64,000 nt of DNA from Phytophthora hibernalis (Eukaryota > Oomycota > Peronosporomycetes > Peronosporales > Peronosporaceae). Shown here piece after piece: positions 1 through 10,635 of the stretch; the stretch's first letter is position 1; each line of letters begins with the position of its first letter. The notes beneath the pieces were generated by a model that did no database searches, was not told the origin of the DNA, and saw only the letters and a program-made list of their open reading frames with translations. Location: positions 143,664-207,663 of the forward strand of contig JAAKBF010000005.1 of NCBI GenBank assembly GCA_012656075.1, read 5' to 3'. A program made the position numbers and the translations under genes.

Positions 1-210
1 TTTTGGAAACGTGAAAAACTGGTTGCTAGATATGTATCCCCAACAAGGCGGAACGGTGAAATCATAAAAGTCAACGCTTACCAGGCAGTAAGGAAAGCTG
101 TTGCTTTCAAGTTGCTCTGCATCCGAGCTACGCCCGTACAAATGCCACATCATGACGACCAGGGCAGCGTCGAGGTATACACCCTCCGCAAACGCAGAGG
201 TGTACATTAG
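1..210 (+). CDS. Open frame cut by window edge, unrecognised
   Basis: Frame 1 is open from the first base to a TAG at 208-210 (69 codons). The peptide is basic, with many Lys and Arg, and shows no motif I recognise. Its start lies outside the window. It could be the end of a mobile-element ORF, since a Crypton-like gene follows, or chance. Confidence 0.25.
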   Translation, partial: FWKREKLVARYVSPTRRNGEIIKVNAYQAVRKAVAFKLLCIRATPVQMPHHDDQGSVEVYTLRKRRGVH

Positions 211-360
211 ACGCACGATATTTTCCAAGTTTTGCTTGGAACATGGGGTGCTTTCTTTCGACCCCCTTCCTCGCGATTGCTGCAGTATTTTCCCGCCAGA
301 TAGAATCTTTTGTAGCCTTGGTACAATTATGGTAAATGGGTTATGCGTAGCTGACAAGCG

Positions 361-1880
361 ATGTTCTATAAGGTGGGGTTCTCTTTCTTCGATTTAAGAG
401 TGTCAAAACCGCTTTGTTGCAAGGCATTTCGTTTTCAAAGATCCAACCAGCTTCTTAACATGTCCCCTTTTCGCTTTAGCGGCAGCTCTTTCAATGCAGA
501 CGGCTCCATGCAAGCGTTTGTTCCTCAATTTCTTACTACGAAGCGTAGCGCTGCTAACGTGGAGGATGTGGAGGAACTGAGTCTAGTAGAGCTTCTTGAG
601 GCAGACGAGCAACAGACAACGGTAGAGCAACCATCAAGCAAGCGAGCAGTCCCAGGCGCACAAGCCTACATTAAGAGGTTATTGGTCAGAATCAAGGAAA
701 TCGCGGATGCAAAACAAGTGAGACTCACACCTGGACTTACCTCGCATTGTGGTGGCGCTATGCACGCCAACGATGGTAGTCTCGCTGAAAACTGGATAAT
801 CGAGCGGGGCGGCTGGCAGCTAGATCGTGTTAATAAGGCCTTCGGATACATGTTAGGCACGACGCAAGCCGATCAACAAGTTGCGCGCGTTTTAAGCGGG
901 TGGAAGCCGAAAGAAGGCGCTCGGCTTTCTTCATTGCGTGCACTTGATCAACCGATTTTGGCGCTCGCTCAAAAGCTGCAGACGCTGCTCTTCTCCAACA
1001 CGATGGCCTTTGCTGATACAAATCTCAACCTGGATGAGGATGTGGCTGAGGTCCTGACAGCTACACTACCCTGAAATGCTGCTGCTGTCGGACACAAGTG
1101 CATTCGTCATCAGAATGAGGGAAGCCATGTCGGCTCGGGCAATCAGTGAAGCAGACGTGCTGGCGTGGAGCGAAACCATCAAATGTTCTTTCCATCCCCG
1201 GCCTGTATTGGCGGATAGTCACGACGACGATACCAAAACTACTGCTGTTCTCGACCTCTTGAAGCGCCAGTCCGAGCAGATCGATATACTCATCCTTCAA
1301 AACAAGAGACTAGATGAGCGAATGTTAGCCGTGGAGGCACAGCTGTGCACCCGATTAGACAGTTCAACCACACGCACCCGAGACGAGTCGGCGGACTCTG
1401 CAGCAGAGCTCCAGCAGAATCACAGACTAACCCACCGACCCATCGAACTGTGCGCCAAAAGAAGAAATGCTCACAGTCGCTTGCAGCAGTCTGGTACGAG
1501 TGGTTCACCGCGGAGCCGCGTGTGTACACATCCCGCTCTGTAAAAAGACGACGCTTTACGAGTTTAGACACATCACATGCTACATGATGCTGTTCTAACC
1601 GGCACGATTTCAGCTTGACACTGCGTCCACAGCATACAAAATCGAGGTGCTGAACCTTGGCAAGAAAGCGCAAGACAATGCACTTGCCTTCTTGAAAAAA
1701 ACGGGTCCTCAGCAATCGCAGCGGGTACGGCATTGAAGGCGCTCCGCAAGCTTCACAAGTCTGGAAAGCTCGACGCGCACATTACCCAGTTTCACGAGCG
1801 CGTCGACACTGGTAGTGTCATTGACCCATCACCTTCAGCAGCTCTCCCAGTGTTCATCCGCCTGCAGCCGAATCATCAAT
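361..1880 (+). pseudogene. Crypton-like tyrosine recombinase relic 1
   Basis: The frame open from 361 to 1074 resembles oomycete Crypton recombinases, which move DNA by a tyrosine-recombinase mechanism. It has the order LTSH, then NWIIERGGW, then NKAFGYM with the presumed nucleophilic Tyr, then a VARVLSGW stretch. A methionine at about 460 is an alternative start. The HxxRRG box that should carry a catalytic Arg reads SHCGGAM, so that Arg appears deleted. Downstream, frames at 1076-1543, 1440-1572 and 1604-1880 continue the C-terminal DNA-binding part (WYEWFTAEPRVY, then ALRKLHKSGKLDAHI), separated by frameshifts. A remote paralogue with the same domain order lies at 14640-15840. The family call is from motif memory. 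The gene is dead by frameshift and active-site loss. Confidence 0.6.
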
Positions 1881-1928
1881 AGTCTACACATACGCACAAG
1901 CAAATTCAAAAGAACATAATTTAATAAA

Positions 1929-2011
1929 AGACAATGACCGGACTCGAACCGGCCAGCAGCACAAGCTGCTCCTTCATCCTGAAGGATCGTCACTGGTTAG
2001 CCATCACGACC
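1929..2011 (-). tRNA. tRNA-Ser-like sequence, possibly a pseudogene
   Basis: Read on the minus strand, the 83 nt can fold as a long-variable-arm tRNA. The T-arm is GCCGG-TTCGAGT-CCGGT. The variable arm is GCAGC-TTGT-GCTGC. The anticodon stem is TCCTT/AAGGA, with a 7-nt loop placing GGA (Ser) as anticodon. The acceptor strands pair at 6 of 7 positions, counting wobbles. Against function, position 33 is A rather than T and the D-arm pairs poorly. A tRNA-derived repeat is an alternative. Confidence 0.4.
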
Positions 2012-2029
2012 ATAATCACAGTCAATACG

Positions 2030-2360
2030 GGGAGCACGGCCACCATCACAGCCAGTACGAGCAGCATCTCGGACCAATTAGGTAACATCACGGACCAGAT
2101 TGGCAACGTCACAGCCACCACGGGCAGCATCACGTCCAACACGGGCAACATCACGGGACAAATCAGCTATGTCACAGCCACCACGGGCAGCATCACGTCC
2201 AGCACGGGCAGTATCACGGCGTCCGACACTGGCAGCATCACAGGAACCGGCGGTCGGAATCACGGCGGCCCATGCGGCGGCCAGCATAGCGTGCAGCACT
2301 GAGTTCCGTACGGCGTCCAGCGCGGTGTCCAGCATAGTGTCCATCACGGGCAGCAGTGAA
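2030..2360. repeat. Degenerate GC-rich minisatellite
   Basis: Imperfect tandem units of roughly 18-21 bp built on CACGGGCAGCATCACGTCC recur through this stretch. They keep long frames open on both strands, so the Ser/Thr/Gly-rich and Arg/Asp-rich peptides here are by-products of the repeat rather than genes. Confidence 0.75.
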
Positions 2361-2404
2361 TGCGGTCGGTCAGCAGTGGCCACTGGAGGGGGAATCACCA
2401 ATTT

Positions 2405-3212
2405 GATGTGACTACACAAAAATCGTTTTCATACCGGTACGGGTTGGAACTGGTCAGACGCAGTTGGAATTATGACGGTATGGAGATGGCTACATGCAGA
2501 CCAGTCAGCACTCCAATAGACTCCAGGGTATTTGTCGACGATGTACCGATGGAGCAAACCCGTCTGATGCGCAGGGCAATTGGCTCCCTACTGTGGCTTT
2601 CAAATTGCACACGACCAGACATAACAGCAGCCGTGAACTTCCGCGCAAGATTTGTAGCCCGCCCTCGTGAGAGTCATTGGCGTGACGTGAAGAGCATCTT
2701 GCGCAACCTGCGCGGCACTTCATCTGCCGGCTTTTTCTTCAAGCGGCACGGGTTGGTCATGGTATGCAACAATTTATGCTGACGCCGACTGGGTTGGAGA
2801 CACTTCGGATGCCAAGTCGGTGTCTGGTGCTGTGCTGATGATGAACAGTATGGTAATCGCCTGGGCATCGAAGAAGCAAACCTCCGTCGCGCTCTCTACA
2901 ATGGAAGCGGAGTACGTGGCGGCAGCGATGGCCGTGAAGAATGTAGTGTGGGTGAAGCAGATCCTCGTGGAAATTGGTCTATGGACAAAGGACAAGTCGA
3001 TTAAGCTGGTGGTGGACAACCAATCGGCAATCAAGTCGATGAAAAAGATGGCAAGCACTCGCAGCAAGCACATCAATGTGCGCTACCATTTTATTCGCGA
3101 CGTAATCAAACGCGGTGATGTTACAGTCAGTTACTGCCCTACACAACAGCGGCTGGCCGCCATATTAACGAAGCCTCTGCAGCGCATGATCTTCGAGCAG
3201 CTCCGGGACTAG
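2405..3212 (+). pseudogene. Ty1/copia pol 3' part (RT end and RNase H)
   Basis: This is the C-terminal part of a copia polyprotein, whose reverse transcriptase/RNase H copies element RNA. In the first frame (to about 2780): CRPVSTPI, then RAIGSLLWLSNCTRPDITAAV, then HWRDVKSILRNLRGTS, the usual end of copia RT. After a frameshift near 2765 the second frame continues with YADADWVGDTSDAKS, STMEAEYVAA, VDNQSAIKS, KHINVRYHFIRD and ILTKPL, the hallmark RNase H series, ending at a TAG. Gag, protease, integrase and most of RT are absent upstream, where a minisatellite abuts. A polypurine tract and a TGTTGGA start of a 3' LTR follow at once. Family assignment is secure; the element is a truncated relic. 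Confidence 0.9.
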
Positions 3213-3240
3213 CTTCGGGTGGAATCAGCGACTTAAGCTT

Positions 3241-3790
3241 TGAGGGAGGCTGTTGGAGATGGCAAAGCAAAAGCCTGCCTGCCTCTCGGAACAAGTCGCC
3301 CGGTGCCTACTGCATCACGGATGAAACGACTGTGGAACGCTACTTGACGTCGGAATTGAGTGGGTTCGGTTCAGTGTTCAGTCCAGTGTAATTACAGGGG
3401 TGAAGAGAAACGTGACGTAGAGCAATCACGTTGGTCGACAGCAAGCGAGCGAGCGAAGCGCGCAAAAATCAAGGAGCTGGCCGGCATCAACGTGAGGAAG
3501 CTCGACTGCATTTGGATGCATAGAACGATGGCGACAGTGGTCGCGTCGATACTGGATGTGAGGTGACGTTGTTGAAGAAGAAGACTGGTAAGTGAAGGCG
3601 AGAGGCAGAGAACTGTAGTGCCATCAAGCAGAACGATAGAGCTAACGATGAATGACACTTTCAAGTTAACCATCAAGCGCACAATCGGTCATCTACTCCA
3701 GCGGCAATCCTCAAGCGGTCCTGAAAGTTGCAACAGTGCATGCAGTAGAGCAGCACTACCGACCTAATCGTTGTAGTTATAGTGTATGGA
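3241..3790 (+). repeat. Copia polypurine tract and probable 3' LTR
   Basis: TGAGGGAGGC at 3241-3250 is immediately followed by TGTTGGAGATGG, the usual junction of polypurine tract and copia 3' LTR. The far end is not defined because no 5' LTR partner is in the window; 3790 is a guess. No gene is seen here. Confidence 0.5.
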
Positions 3791-3799
3791 AGTCAGCGG

Positions 3800-4310
3800 A
3801 GAAGCGGTAGGAATTTTGGCTAACGTTTGCTTCGTTTTTTACGTGAACTTTACAAGGGGGTATCTCTGTTGACTAGTCCTCAGAAAATAGTACTGGCACA
3901 CAAAAAGCTTTGGATAACACACAGTGGGGTGGGCGACGTGGTTGGACATAGCATTAACCTAACACTGCACGTCCCCGCAGCCTCACGGCGAAGACAGGGG
4001 CAGAGGGCCCCCGTCGGAGACGAAAGCGTGAGGGCAACACGTGAGGCCGGTGGTTCTATCTCTATATCGCGAGCGAAGCGAACCGCGGGGCGCCCAGCAA
4101 AGCGCAGCGCGGCTGGTCATACATAAATTATTAGAGTTGTTTTTATGTCTTATCACGACGCAAGGTAGGTCAAACAATACATTTGCCAAGTCAAATGATT
4201 TGCTGGGTGAAATTACTGTTAATGCATGTGTTTACCGCCTTCTGTCACTAATCCTGTCAACCTTTGACCACCAAACGAAAGCAACTGAACCGAACCGAAA
4301 CTGTTTCAGT
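3800..4310. other. No gene recognised
   Basis: Short frames only, with no domain, codon pattern or repeat that I can defend. Confidence 0.4.
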
Positions 4311-4493
4311 TTCGTTTTATGCATGGCTCAACCGCCATCAAAGTTTTCTCAAACGAAAGCATAGTGAGCTCCATTTACTTTGATCTAGATCGATTTGCAG
4401 ATTCGTTTTATGCACGGCTCAACCGCCTCCAAAAGTTCTCTCAAACGAAACCATAATGCATTCCATTTACTTGGATCTAGCTCGATTTGCAGA
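4311..4493. repeat. 91-bp tandem duplication
   Basis: Two head-to-tail copies begin at 4311 and 4402, each starting TTCGTTTTATGCA and ending GATTTGCAGA. They differ at scattered positions, so the duplication is not recent. The flanks (4494-5490) hold no recognisable gene; a run of ATG-CATC-type words occurs near 5236-5300. Confidence 0.8.
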
Positions 4494-5495
4494 ATGACTG
4501 CCCATTTTTATTCGAGACTGTAGCACTGCTATTCTATTATAGCAGAGGCCTACAGCACCTACTGCGACGACAGCGACGCCCAATGAATCCGCGGGTCCCA
4601 CCGCGCTGGCATCCGGCATCCACCTCCTGACGGACAACAATATTTTGTACATGGCCGCGCGCTTCTGTCATGCTACTCACCGGAAACGCGTCCGGAACGT
4701 ACGTCTTTTTCCTCGTTGAGCTCATATACAGACCCCCTTATTCCGATTTGATACGTTTATTAGAGAACGTGAGTTATGTATCTGCTCCAAGTCCTAGTAG
4801 ACTATGTCCAATGTGTGACGTTCAAGTGAAATTTCAGAGTGATCCGTGTTGATTTAGTGTTGTTGTGTAGGGAAAAGCTCCTCAAGCGGTAAAACCCCCG
4901 TAGACTTCTACTGACTATACTTGAACCCGTTAAGGACAATAGTGCACGCATGCACGAACCTTTCCTAGAAGTCCTTAAACCTCTATCTAGGAAAAGTACT
5001 AGTCAATACTCCTCACAACCACAACTCTTACCTTCAACACGAGTCAGTTGTTGCAGCACAAGTGACCACCAACCTCAGTCGGGGTCTCGTAATTTATCGT
5101 TTAATACGGGCTCCTAAGGACAGCAGGTTTTTCCTTTCGTTTGGGGCTTCGCTTGGAGATCAACTGAAAGCGAAAATCAACTGTTTCAGTTCGTGTCGCC
5201 TTTCTACCAAAGGTTACAGTGCTACTGTTGACAAATATGCATCCATCAAATATTAGATGCAATACGATGCTTCCGCCCCAAATATGATGCATGCATCAAA
5301 CCAACAGTACCTCGTCATTACATGTATTCCGACAGGAATGACTGGGGCGAGAGTAGAGAAAGACGCGTTTATGTAACAATACAATATAAATTGCGGCAAT
5401 ATTTATTATTGCTTCGCCAGGAATTGCCGTTTTTATAATTGAGATGACGGCTGTTCAATACAATATCATACTGAATGCTCTGGTCGGCGTACTAG

Positions 5496-5615
5496 GATGA
5501 TTTAACCCCTTTTGTGGGGTTGCCATTCGGCACCTTGCTCCTCAAGCAAGGCACATTCTTGGCATTGGTCCTAACCGATTGAACCGTACATTAACCCCAC
5601 GACTGCATGTTTGAT
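5496..5615 (+). repeat. LTR-retrotransposon fragment, partner of 21150-21250
   Basis: The stretch from the GGGGTTGCCATTCG word through CCGTACATTAACCCC to GTTTGATTGAAA is repeated, diverged and inverted, at about 21150-21250. There it sits just downstream of a gypsy integrase fragment. It is therefore probably a solo piece of the same gypsy LTR or 3' region. Confidence 0.5.
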
Positions 5616-5643
5616 TGAAACTACAGCCAGCTGTACAAGATCG

Positions 5644-5725
5644 GAAGAATGTAATCTTCATGGACTTCGTTATGCGAGTCAGCGCAAGATGTGAAGAACG
5701 TAATCTTCCTGGACTTCGTTACCGG
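5644..5725. repeat. Direct repeat upstream of effector promoter
   Basis: A 29-bp motif beginning GAAGAATGTAATCTTC and ending GGACTTCGTTA occurs at about 5644 and, with two changes, at about 5693. The spacing is 49 bp. It lies 85-170 bp upstream of the core promoter of the effector at 5881 and could be an upstream regulatory repeat; no function is known. Confidence 0.6.
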
Positions 5726-5810
5726 TATGTATGCGAGACCGAAGTCACAACTCTACAGTACCATAGTGGCAGGTATGCTTGGTGCTCCTCGCTCACCCAG
5801 CTCATTTCAC

Positions 5811-5826
5811 ACTCAGTTCGCAATTT
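5811..5826 (+). promoter_or_regulatory. Oomycete Inr+FPR core promoter of the 5881 effector
   Basis: ACTCAGTTCGCAATTT matches 14 of 16 positions of the oomycete Inr-FPR consensus (GCTCATTYYNCAWTTT). It starts 70 bp upstream of the ATG, so transcription should begin here. The same element precedes the paralogues at 48839, 50618 and 52844. Confidence 0.8.
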
Positions 5827-5880
5827 TTCTTCCTCGCAGGACTTCAAGAGCACCCTTTCCGGCGTCCACACTGCCCAAGC

Positions 5881-6264
5881 ATGCGTCTGCACTACATCCT
5901 GCTCGTGGCCGCAGCCACATTTCTTGCAAACACCGACGTCATCTCAGCCAGTGGCGACTCCGCTCAGACCAAGCTTTCAAGGGCTGCGACTGACACTATC
6001 CCCGGTGCTCGCTCGTTGGCTGGGGCCTCAAACAAGGTCAACGGTAAGATATCGCTTCGAACCGCAAAAGATGACGAGGATGAAGCCGATGAAGAGAGGA
6101 ACATAGCTGCCGTGTTCTCCAGTTCGACCTCCGCTAAAAAGCTGCTGAAATACCTGAAGAAGAACAGTATCATCAGCACGGAAACTCTCCAAAGGCTGAA
6201 AACTTCTGACATTAGCGCGGAAGACATTGCCAAGACGTACGACCGCTACATTAAGCTTGCTTAG
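5881..6264 (+). CDS. RxLR-dEER-type secreted effector
   Basis: This 127-residue protein has the plan of oomycete host-translocated effectors. A signal peptide (residues 1-23, starting MRLHYILLVAAAT) is followed by a disordered segment. RSLA lies at 44-47, ISLR at 57-60 in the place where paralogues have a perfect RSLR, and DEER at 70-73. A roughly 50-residue helical C-terminal module ends in a Y-motif-like YDRYIKL. RxLR effectors are secreted by the pathogen and act inside plant cells; the host target here is unknown. The start at 5881 is chosen because it begins the signal peptide and lies 54 bp after the Inr-FPR core promoter. An in-frame upstream ATG at 5779 would precede the promoter. The first RxLR residue is degenerate (Ile for Arg). 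A near-identical copy lies at 34308-34691. Confidence 0.9.
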   Translation: MRLHYILLVAAATFLANTDVISASGDSAQTKLSRAATDTIPGARSLAGASNKVNGKISLRTAKDDEDEADEERNIAAVFSSSTSAKKLLKYLKKNSIISTETLQRLKTSDISAEDIAKTYDRYIKLA

Positions 6265-6985
6265 CGGGCCGACGGGAGACCTACACACAACGGGGAGGGG
6301 ATAATCGACATTGATGATAGCGGAAATAGTACCAGACTAAAAAAGCTAACGTATCATGTTCTTACATCCTTCAACAAAGTCGCGCTGCGCACGAAGAAGC
6401 TCTGAAATTTAAGGAAATTGAGATTTACTATGATATGGCTACGCGAAGGTTGGGATATAAGAGAAGAAAAAAACGACAATTTCCCCCTGATGATGCGAAA
6501 ATGGATATTAGTATCCAATGTTCGGCAAAATGTCCGGAACTTGCAACTGAATACATCCCAGCCTAGCACGGACATTTACAGCTAGTGCGCGCATGTAGTT
6601 GATTTTATTACCGTGTCTACGTCTACAGATTGCACTCGACCAATATGACGACATCCTCTAAGACGCGCTACTGTGTTTGGGACTTAAGTTAAATTATCAC
6701 GATACAGATCAAAAAAATCTTCTATTCATAAATTCTTCCAGAAATTTTTGATGTTTTTATAATATTTATAGTTAATAAAATAATTAAAGAACCAAGGCGT
6801 AGATAAATCAAGCTTTAAAAAGCTTTTTAGTTATAAAATTAAAATATTGTATTGGTAAGGCTCGTATCACCCACAGGGAATGACGAGAGGGCCGGGTACG
6901 TACTTTGATTTATGTGAGAGCGTGGCGCAACGAAGCGCAGAGGCAATGGCCCTTGATGGGGGCACCTTCCAGGACAATATGGGTG
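6265..6985. other. Effector 3' flank, AT-rich spacer
   Basis: No gene is seen. The stretch 6690-6850 is strongly AT-rich. The spacer is duplicated with the effector at 34692-35410. Confidence 0.6.
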
Positions 6986-6989
6986 GGAT

Positions 6990-8248
6990 TAGCCATGCTC
7001 ACGGGGTGCAGTCGGCGATGATCTTAATGATGAAGCGGAATACGATGACCGCAGCGAGTCTTCTACGTCGCGCAGACAGAGAAGGAGTGCCCACCAAGGT
7101 GGCAGTGACAGCAGCGGTAGTGATGTGCTTCGGCTCTGGGCCTCGCTGCATGCCAAGCCTGGAGGCGTACTAAGTGCTGTGATCTCCGCATCACCTACGT
7201 TGCGCTCTCTTCTACGGTCGTGCGATCAGTTTCTCACAAGTCTCACCATGCGGCAACACATTGCTGGATTCATAGTCGTGTTTCGCCAGAAATATGAGCA
7301 TCCAGTAACTTCGTCAGCAAAGGGTACGTCAGCTTGGACACGCCTCTCAGAACCGTGGACACCGGACGGAACCGGAGGAAACGAGTCGGACAGTGATCAA
7401 GAGATACGAGAAGGATCTTTAGGCGCAACTCCTCAGGAGCTTCAGAATGTTACGACTCTGCAGGACGCCCGCAGCTTGCTCGCCCTGAAGAATTATCGCT
7501 TCTTTTGGAGCGTTCGCTGGAGCTCATCATGGAACATTTGTCCAAGGTTACAAACCCAAGCACACCAAGAGAACTCGGAGACGCTGCACTCAACGGAAAA
7601 CGTGCACCTACGGATGACGAATGGGCCTTGGCTCGTCGTGCCGCGTTATACAAACTGGAGCGGCGAACGTTCATCCCACTGCAAGAAATTATCTACCAGC
7701 TACTAGGAGCTGGAATCGGACCTGGGCGCCAAATACTGGAAGAAGAGGAGCGTTTTGAGCGACTTCGTGCGATGGTGGCTGCCCAACCACAGAGCTTTCT
7801 GGAGATTCAGCCATCACATCAGTCGCCGTCTGAGTGGAAATCGGCAATCGCTTTGTTTAACTCGATGGACAACTACTCGCTGCCGTCTGAGAAGGTTGCT
7901 GTTTTGGTGGAGGTGGCGCGGTGTATTTATGAGACCCATGCAAGCGAACATGGTGTCGAAAATAAAAGAGCCTCAGGCTCGGGCAAACAGAAGCAGCCGA
8001 CCCCAATGGCGGCTGACGACTTCCTGCCCATTTTTATCTTTGTCCTAGCGCGTTGTCGTTTGCGCAGCGTGATTGTGGCTCGACATTTAATCAGCGAGAC
8101 AATGATCACAGCGTTAATGATTGGGGAGACTGGGTATTACGCGACGATGTTGGAGGCAGCGATAGGATATATCGCGGCTTTTGATGGGGTCGTGAAGGTT
8201 GCCAACCGCAACAATGGCAGTGGCAGTACAGCTATCAGCGGCTGCTAG
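6990..8248 (+). pseudogene. VPS9-domain protein (Rab5-GEF type), broken
   Basis: VPS9 domains activate Rab5-class GTPases on endosomes by nucleotide exchange. The C-terminal frame (7505-8248) carries the core signature: a helix EKVAVLVEVARCIYE, then ADDFLPIFIFVLAR near 8011-8050, then GETGYYATMLEAAIGYI near 8124-8175. It ends at TAG 8246-8248. The upstream frame (about 6990-7500) is acidic and Ser-rich, then helical (TLRSLLRSCDQFL, FIVVFRQKYE), and fits the N-terminal part of such proteins. The two parts are in different frames, joined near 7475 by a frameshift or an unrecognised short intron. No convincing start or 5' exon is visible. The segmental duplication ends inside this gene, and the second copy lacks the VPS9 domain entirely. 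Confidence 0.65.
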
Positions 8249-8475
8249 AGCAACGGTGATATCTGGCTACGTACAAGGCTTTAAGGGCTACAGTGAACAA
8301 ACCACACACAGTGTCACCCTCGTGTCTGTATGTCGGGTCCTTACGTACGGTGGAATCGATTATTTCCATCCACTACTTCCCAGTACACTTGTTTACTTCG
8401 TGAGAGTGAATTTTGGCCTAGCGAGGCGATTGGTGATGTGAAGAGTGCAGAACTGGCTGCCGCCCGCATTGCCCC

Positions 8476-8935
8476 AGGCCGAGGGGATATCGCCGTGACT
8501 AACCTACCGTAAAGTTCGGATTCAATGAGACAGTCGTAAAAAGGTCGCTTGCTTTATAAAAGTTTTCAAAATTCAAGGACAATTTTAGTTTTACGATCGT
8601 AAAAGAAAATGCATACAATTTCGAAGTTATTTCAAAATATTTGAATTTAGTTTTTACCACTGTCGCATTGAATCGGTGTGTCTTACTGAATCCGAACTTT
8701 ACGGTAAGTCGGTGGTACTAGCTCTCTGGGCGCCCGCTACGCGGACGCTGTAGGCATGGTTTGTTGGAGGAGGAGGGTGGCGCCTCCACTTCGCTGCGGC
8801 GAGCTTTTTAGGTGCATTTACATGGTAAAAAAGTTAAATAGTTAAAAAGGTTTAGTGTAGGCTGAAGCGGTACACTGAGTAGCGTGCTTTTAATGAGGAC
8901 AAAGTTAGTCGAGGATGTAGGCAACGCGCGTACCT
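8476..8935. repeat. Dispersed repeat family, copy 1
   Basis: Blocks shared with 12672-12955 include the GATATCGCCGTGACTAA word, the ACTAGCTCTCTGGG...CGCTACGCGG word and a GGTACACTGAGTAGCGTGCTT block near 8870. This copy is interrupted by a MITE at 8505-8706 and lacks the middle of the repeat, which is seen at 10636 and 12712. Confidence 0.7.
8505..8706. mobile_element. MITE with TA target, about 200 bp
   Basis: Perfect 20-bp terminal inverted repeats (TACCGTAAAGTTCGGATTCA, counting the TA) bound an AT-rich, non-coding interior. The related repeat at 12690-12715 shows the uninterrupted site with a single TA at 12705-12706, giving a natural empty site. The TA target suggests mobilisation by a Tc1/mariner-class transposase. 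Confidence 0.85.
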
Positions 8936-9099
8936 AGGCGTAATTACACACTGAATAATAATAATTTGCCAGAATTAGTGGCACTGCTAATTAGTGTTCG
9001 TGCAACTTGCGTGCGCACCAGTGTAGTCTGTATTGATGACAACGGCTCGTCACAGCTAAGCGTCATCGCGCAAGCCGTACTCTGGTCTATTGGTCGTGT

Positions 9100-10085
9100 C
9101 AGTGGTAGTGTATAACGCTCGACTGTACATAGCGTGCCAGCCTGTAATGTACAGTGTGCCAACATGTAATGTATAGTGCGCCTGTGCAAAGAGTATTGGG
9201 TGCACAAAGTAATGTATAGCGTTTCATACAGCGCGCCGGTGTATAGCGTGCCAGTGTACAGCGCGTTCGTGTATAGGGTAGAGCGTGCCAGTCTATAGTG
9301 TATAGCGTTCGAGTGTACAGCGCGCCAGTGTATAGTGTATAGCGTGGCAGTGTACAGCGTGTCAGTGTATAGTGTATAGGTGCGCGCTCGTGTGCACAGT
9401 GTATAGCGTGCAAGTTGACAGCGTGCTAGGGTATAGAGTATCGCGTGCCGGTGGACAGCGCGTCAGTGTATAGTGTATTGCGCTCTAGTGCACAGAGCAC
9501 CAGTATAGCGTGCTAACGAATCATGTATAACGTAAAGTGTGTCACAGTCTAATCATAGCGTGTGAGTGCAAAGTGTTTAGCGTGTCGATGTATAGTAAAT
9601 AGAGTGATGCCAATAATGTTTATAATGTGTAGTGTATAGTGTTCCAGTGTATATTGTATAGCGTCCAGCGTATCATGATAGTGTTCAGTATAGTACGGTA
9701 TGTAACGTGCCAGGGTATCAGCGTCCAGAGTATAGTATATAACGTGCAGGTGTATTACGTATACCGTGTCCTTCTAAAGCGTGCCCGTCTATAGCGTGCC
9801 ATCGTTCGCCCGTGTTTAATGTATGGCGTGTCAGTGTGTATAGCGTATAGCGTGTCATCGTATAATGCGAAGAGTGCCAGTGTAAAGTGTGGGGATTTCA
9901 GTGTTTAACGCCCAAGCGCGATACACTATACGTAAGTACACGCTAAACAGGACTCTGTGGTATACATTAAGCATTATACAGCATAAATATACACTATACA
10001 TTGTTGCACAACCGTATGCAGAGTATAGTATAGTACATTGCGTCACGCACAACCGTGTATAGTGTATAATATACGTGTCTGTTGC
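9100..10085. repeat. TATAGCG-type minisatellite
   Basis: Degenerate 18-24 bp units built on AGTGTATAGCGTGCCAGTGTACAGCG run from about 9105 to 9895. Beyond this, the reverse-complement words (CACTATAC, TACACGCTA) appear. Tyr/Thr/His-rich open frames on the minus strand are artefacts of the repeat. Confidence 0.85.
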
Positions 10086-10635
10086 ATAGTTGAGCAATAG
10101 CATGCCCCAACGATCGGAAAAGAGTAAATGTGTTGCAAAAGCGCGTGTAGAGTGCACTGTGCACGGTGTACTCTTGCTTGCCTATGGCAGCGTCTAAAAT
10201 GGCCTGGATCGAGTTGGAAAACAAAAAACAGCTCCTACTGCACCCGATTTGCAGTCTGGACGCCAGGTTTTGGTATGTTTTTGTAAATTATATCAGCAGA
10301 GCGGGGTCCGCCGCGCGGTTATGGTCCAATTGGTTTGTTTCGTGCTCCTGCAGAAATGATTGCCTTTCAGCCAATGGGAAGAGCGGATAGGGTCATGATC
10401 GTGCTACCGATCGAGTCCGTGTCACAGTTGTTCGCAGTTAAGTCCGATTCTAAACCGTGATAGTTGGCTATTTTTGTAATATTCGGTATAGTTGGGGCAG
10501 TCAAGATGGTAGTGACAGTCCGTAAAGAAGGTGAACCTTGTATTGGAAATACCCTCTAGTAGATATGCGAAAAGACAGTGAAAGGCAGACCGAGGAGAAG
10601 TGGCGGGACGGACACACAGATGGACGGACAGGACT

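Larger units (their letters stand above)
5870..7479. repeat. Segmental duplication, ancestral copy (1.61 kb)
   Basis: This block is nearly identical to 34297-35905. I see about three substitutions and two homopolymer indels in 1.6 kb. It contains an RxLR effector, an AT-rich spacer and the 5' part of a VPS9 gene. This copy keeps the effector promoter on its left and the VPS9 gene continues past its right edge, so it is probably the donor locus. Confidence 0.95.

Noticed and set aside
2078..2411. Long overlapping ORFs on both strands
   Set aside because: Created by a minisatellite whose units lack stop codons; amino-acid composition follows the repeat.
5779..5880. Upstream in-frame ATG for the first effector
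   Set aside because: It would start before the core promoter and place 34 residues ahead of the signal peptide.
9099..10224. Tyr/Thr/His-rich minus-strand ORFs
   Set aside because: By-products of the TATAGCG minisatellite.
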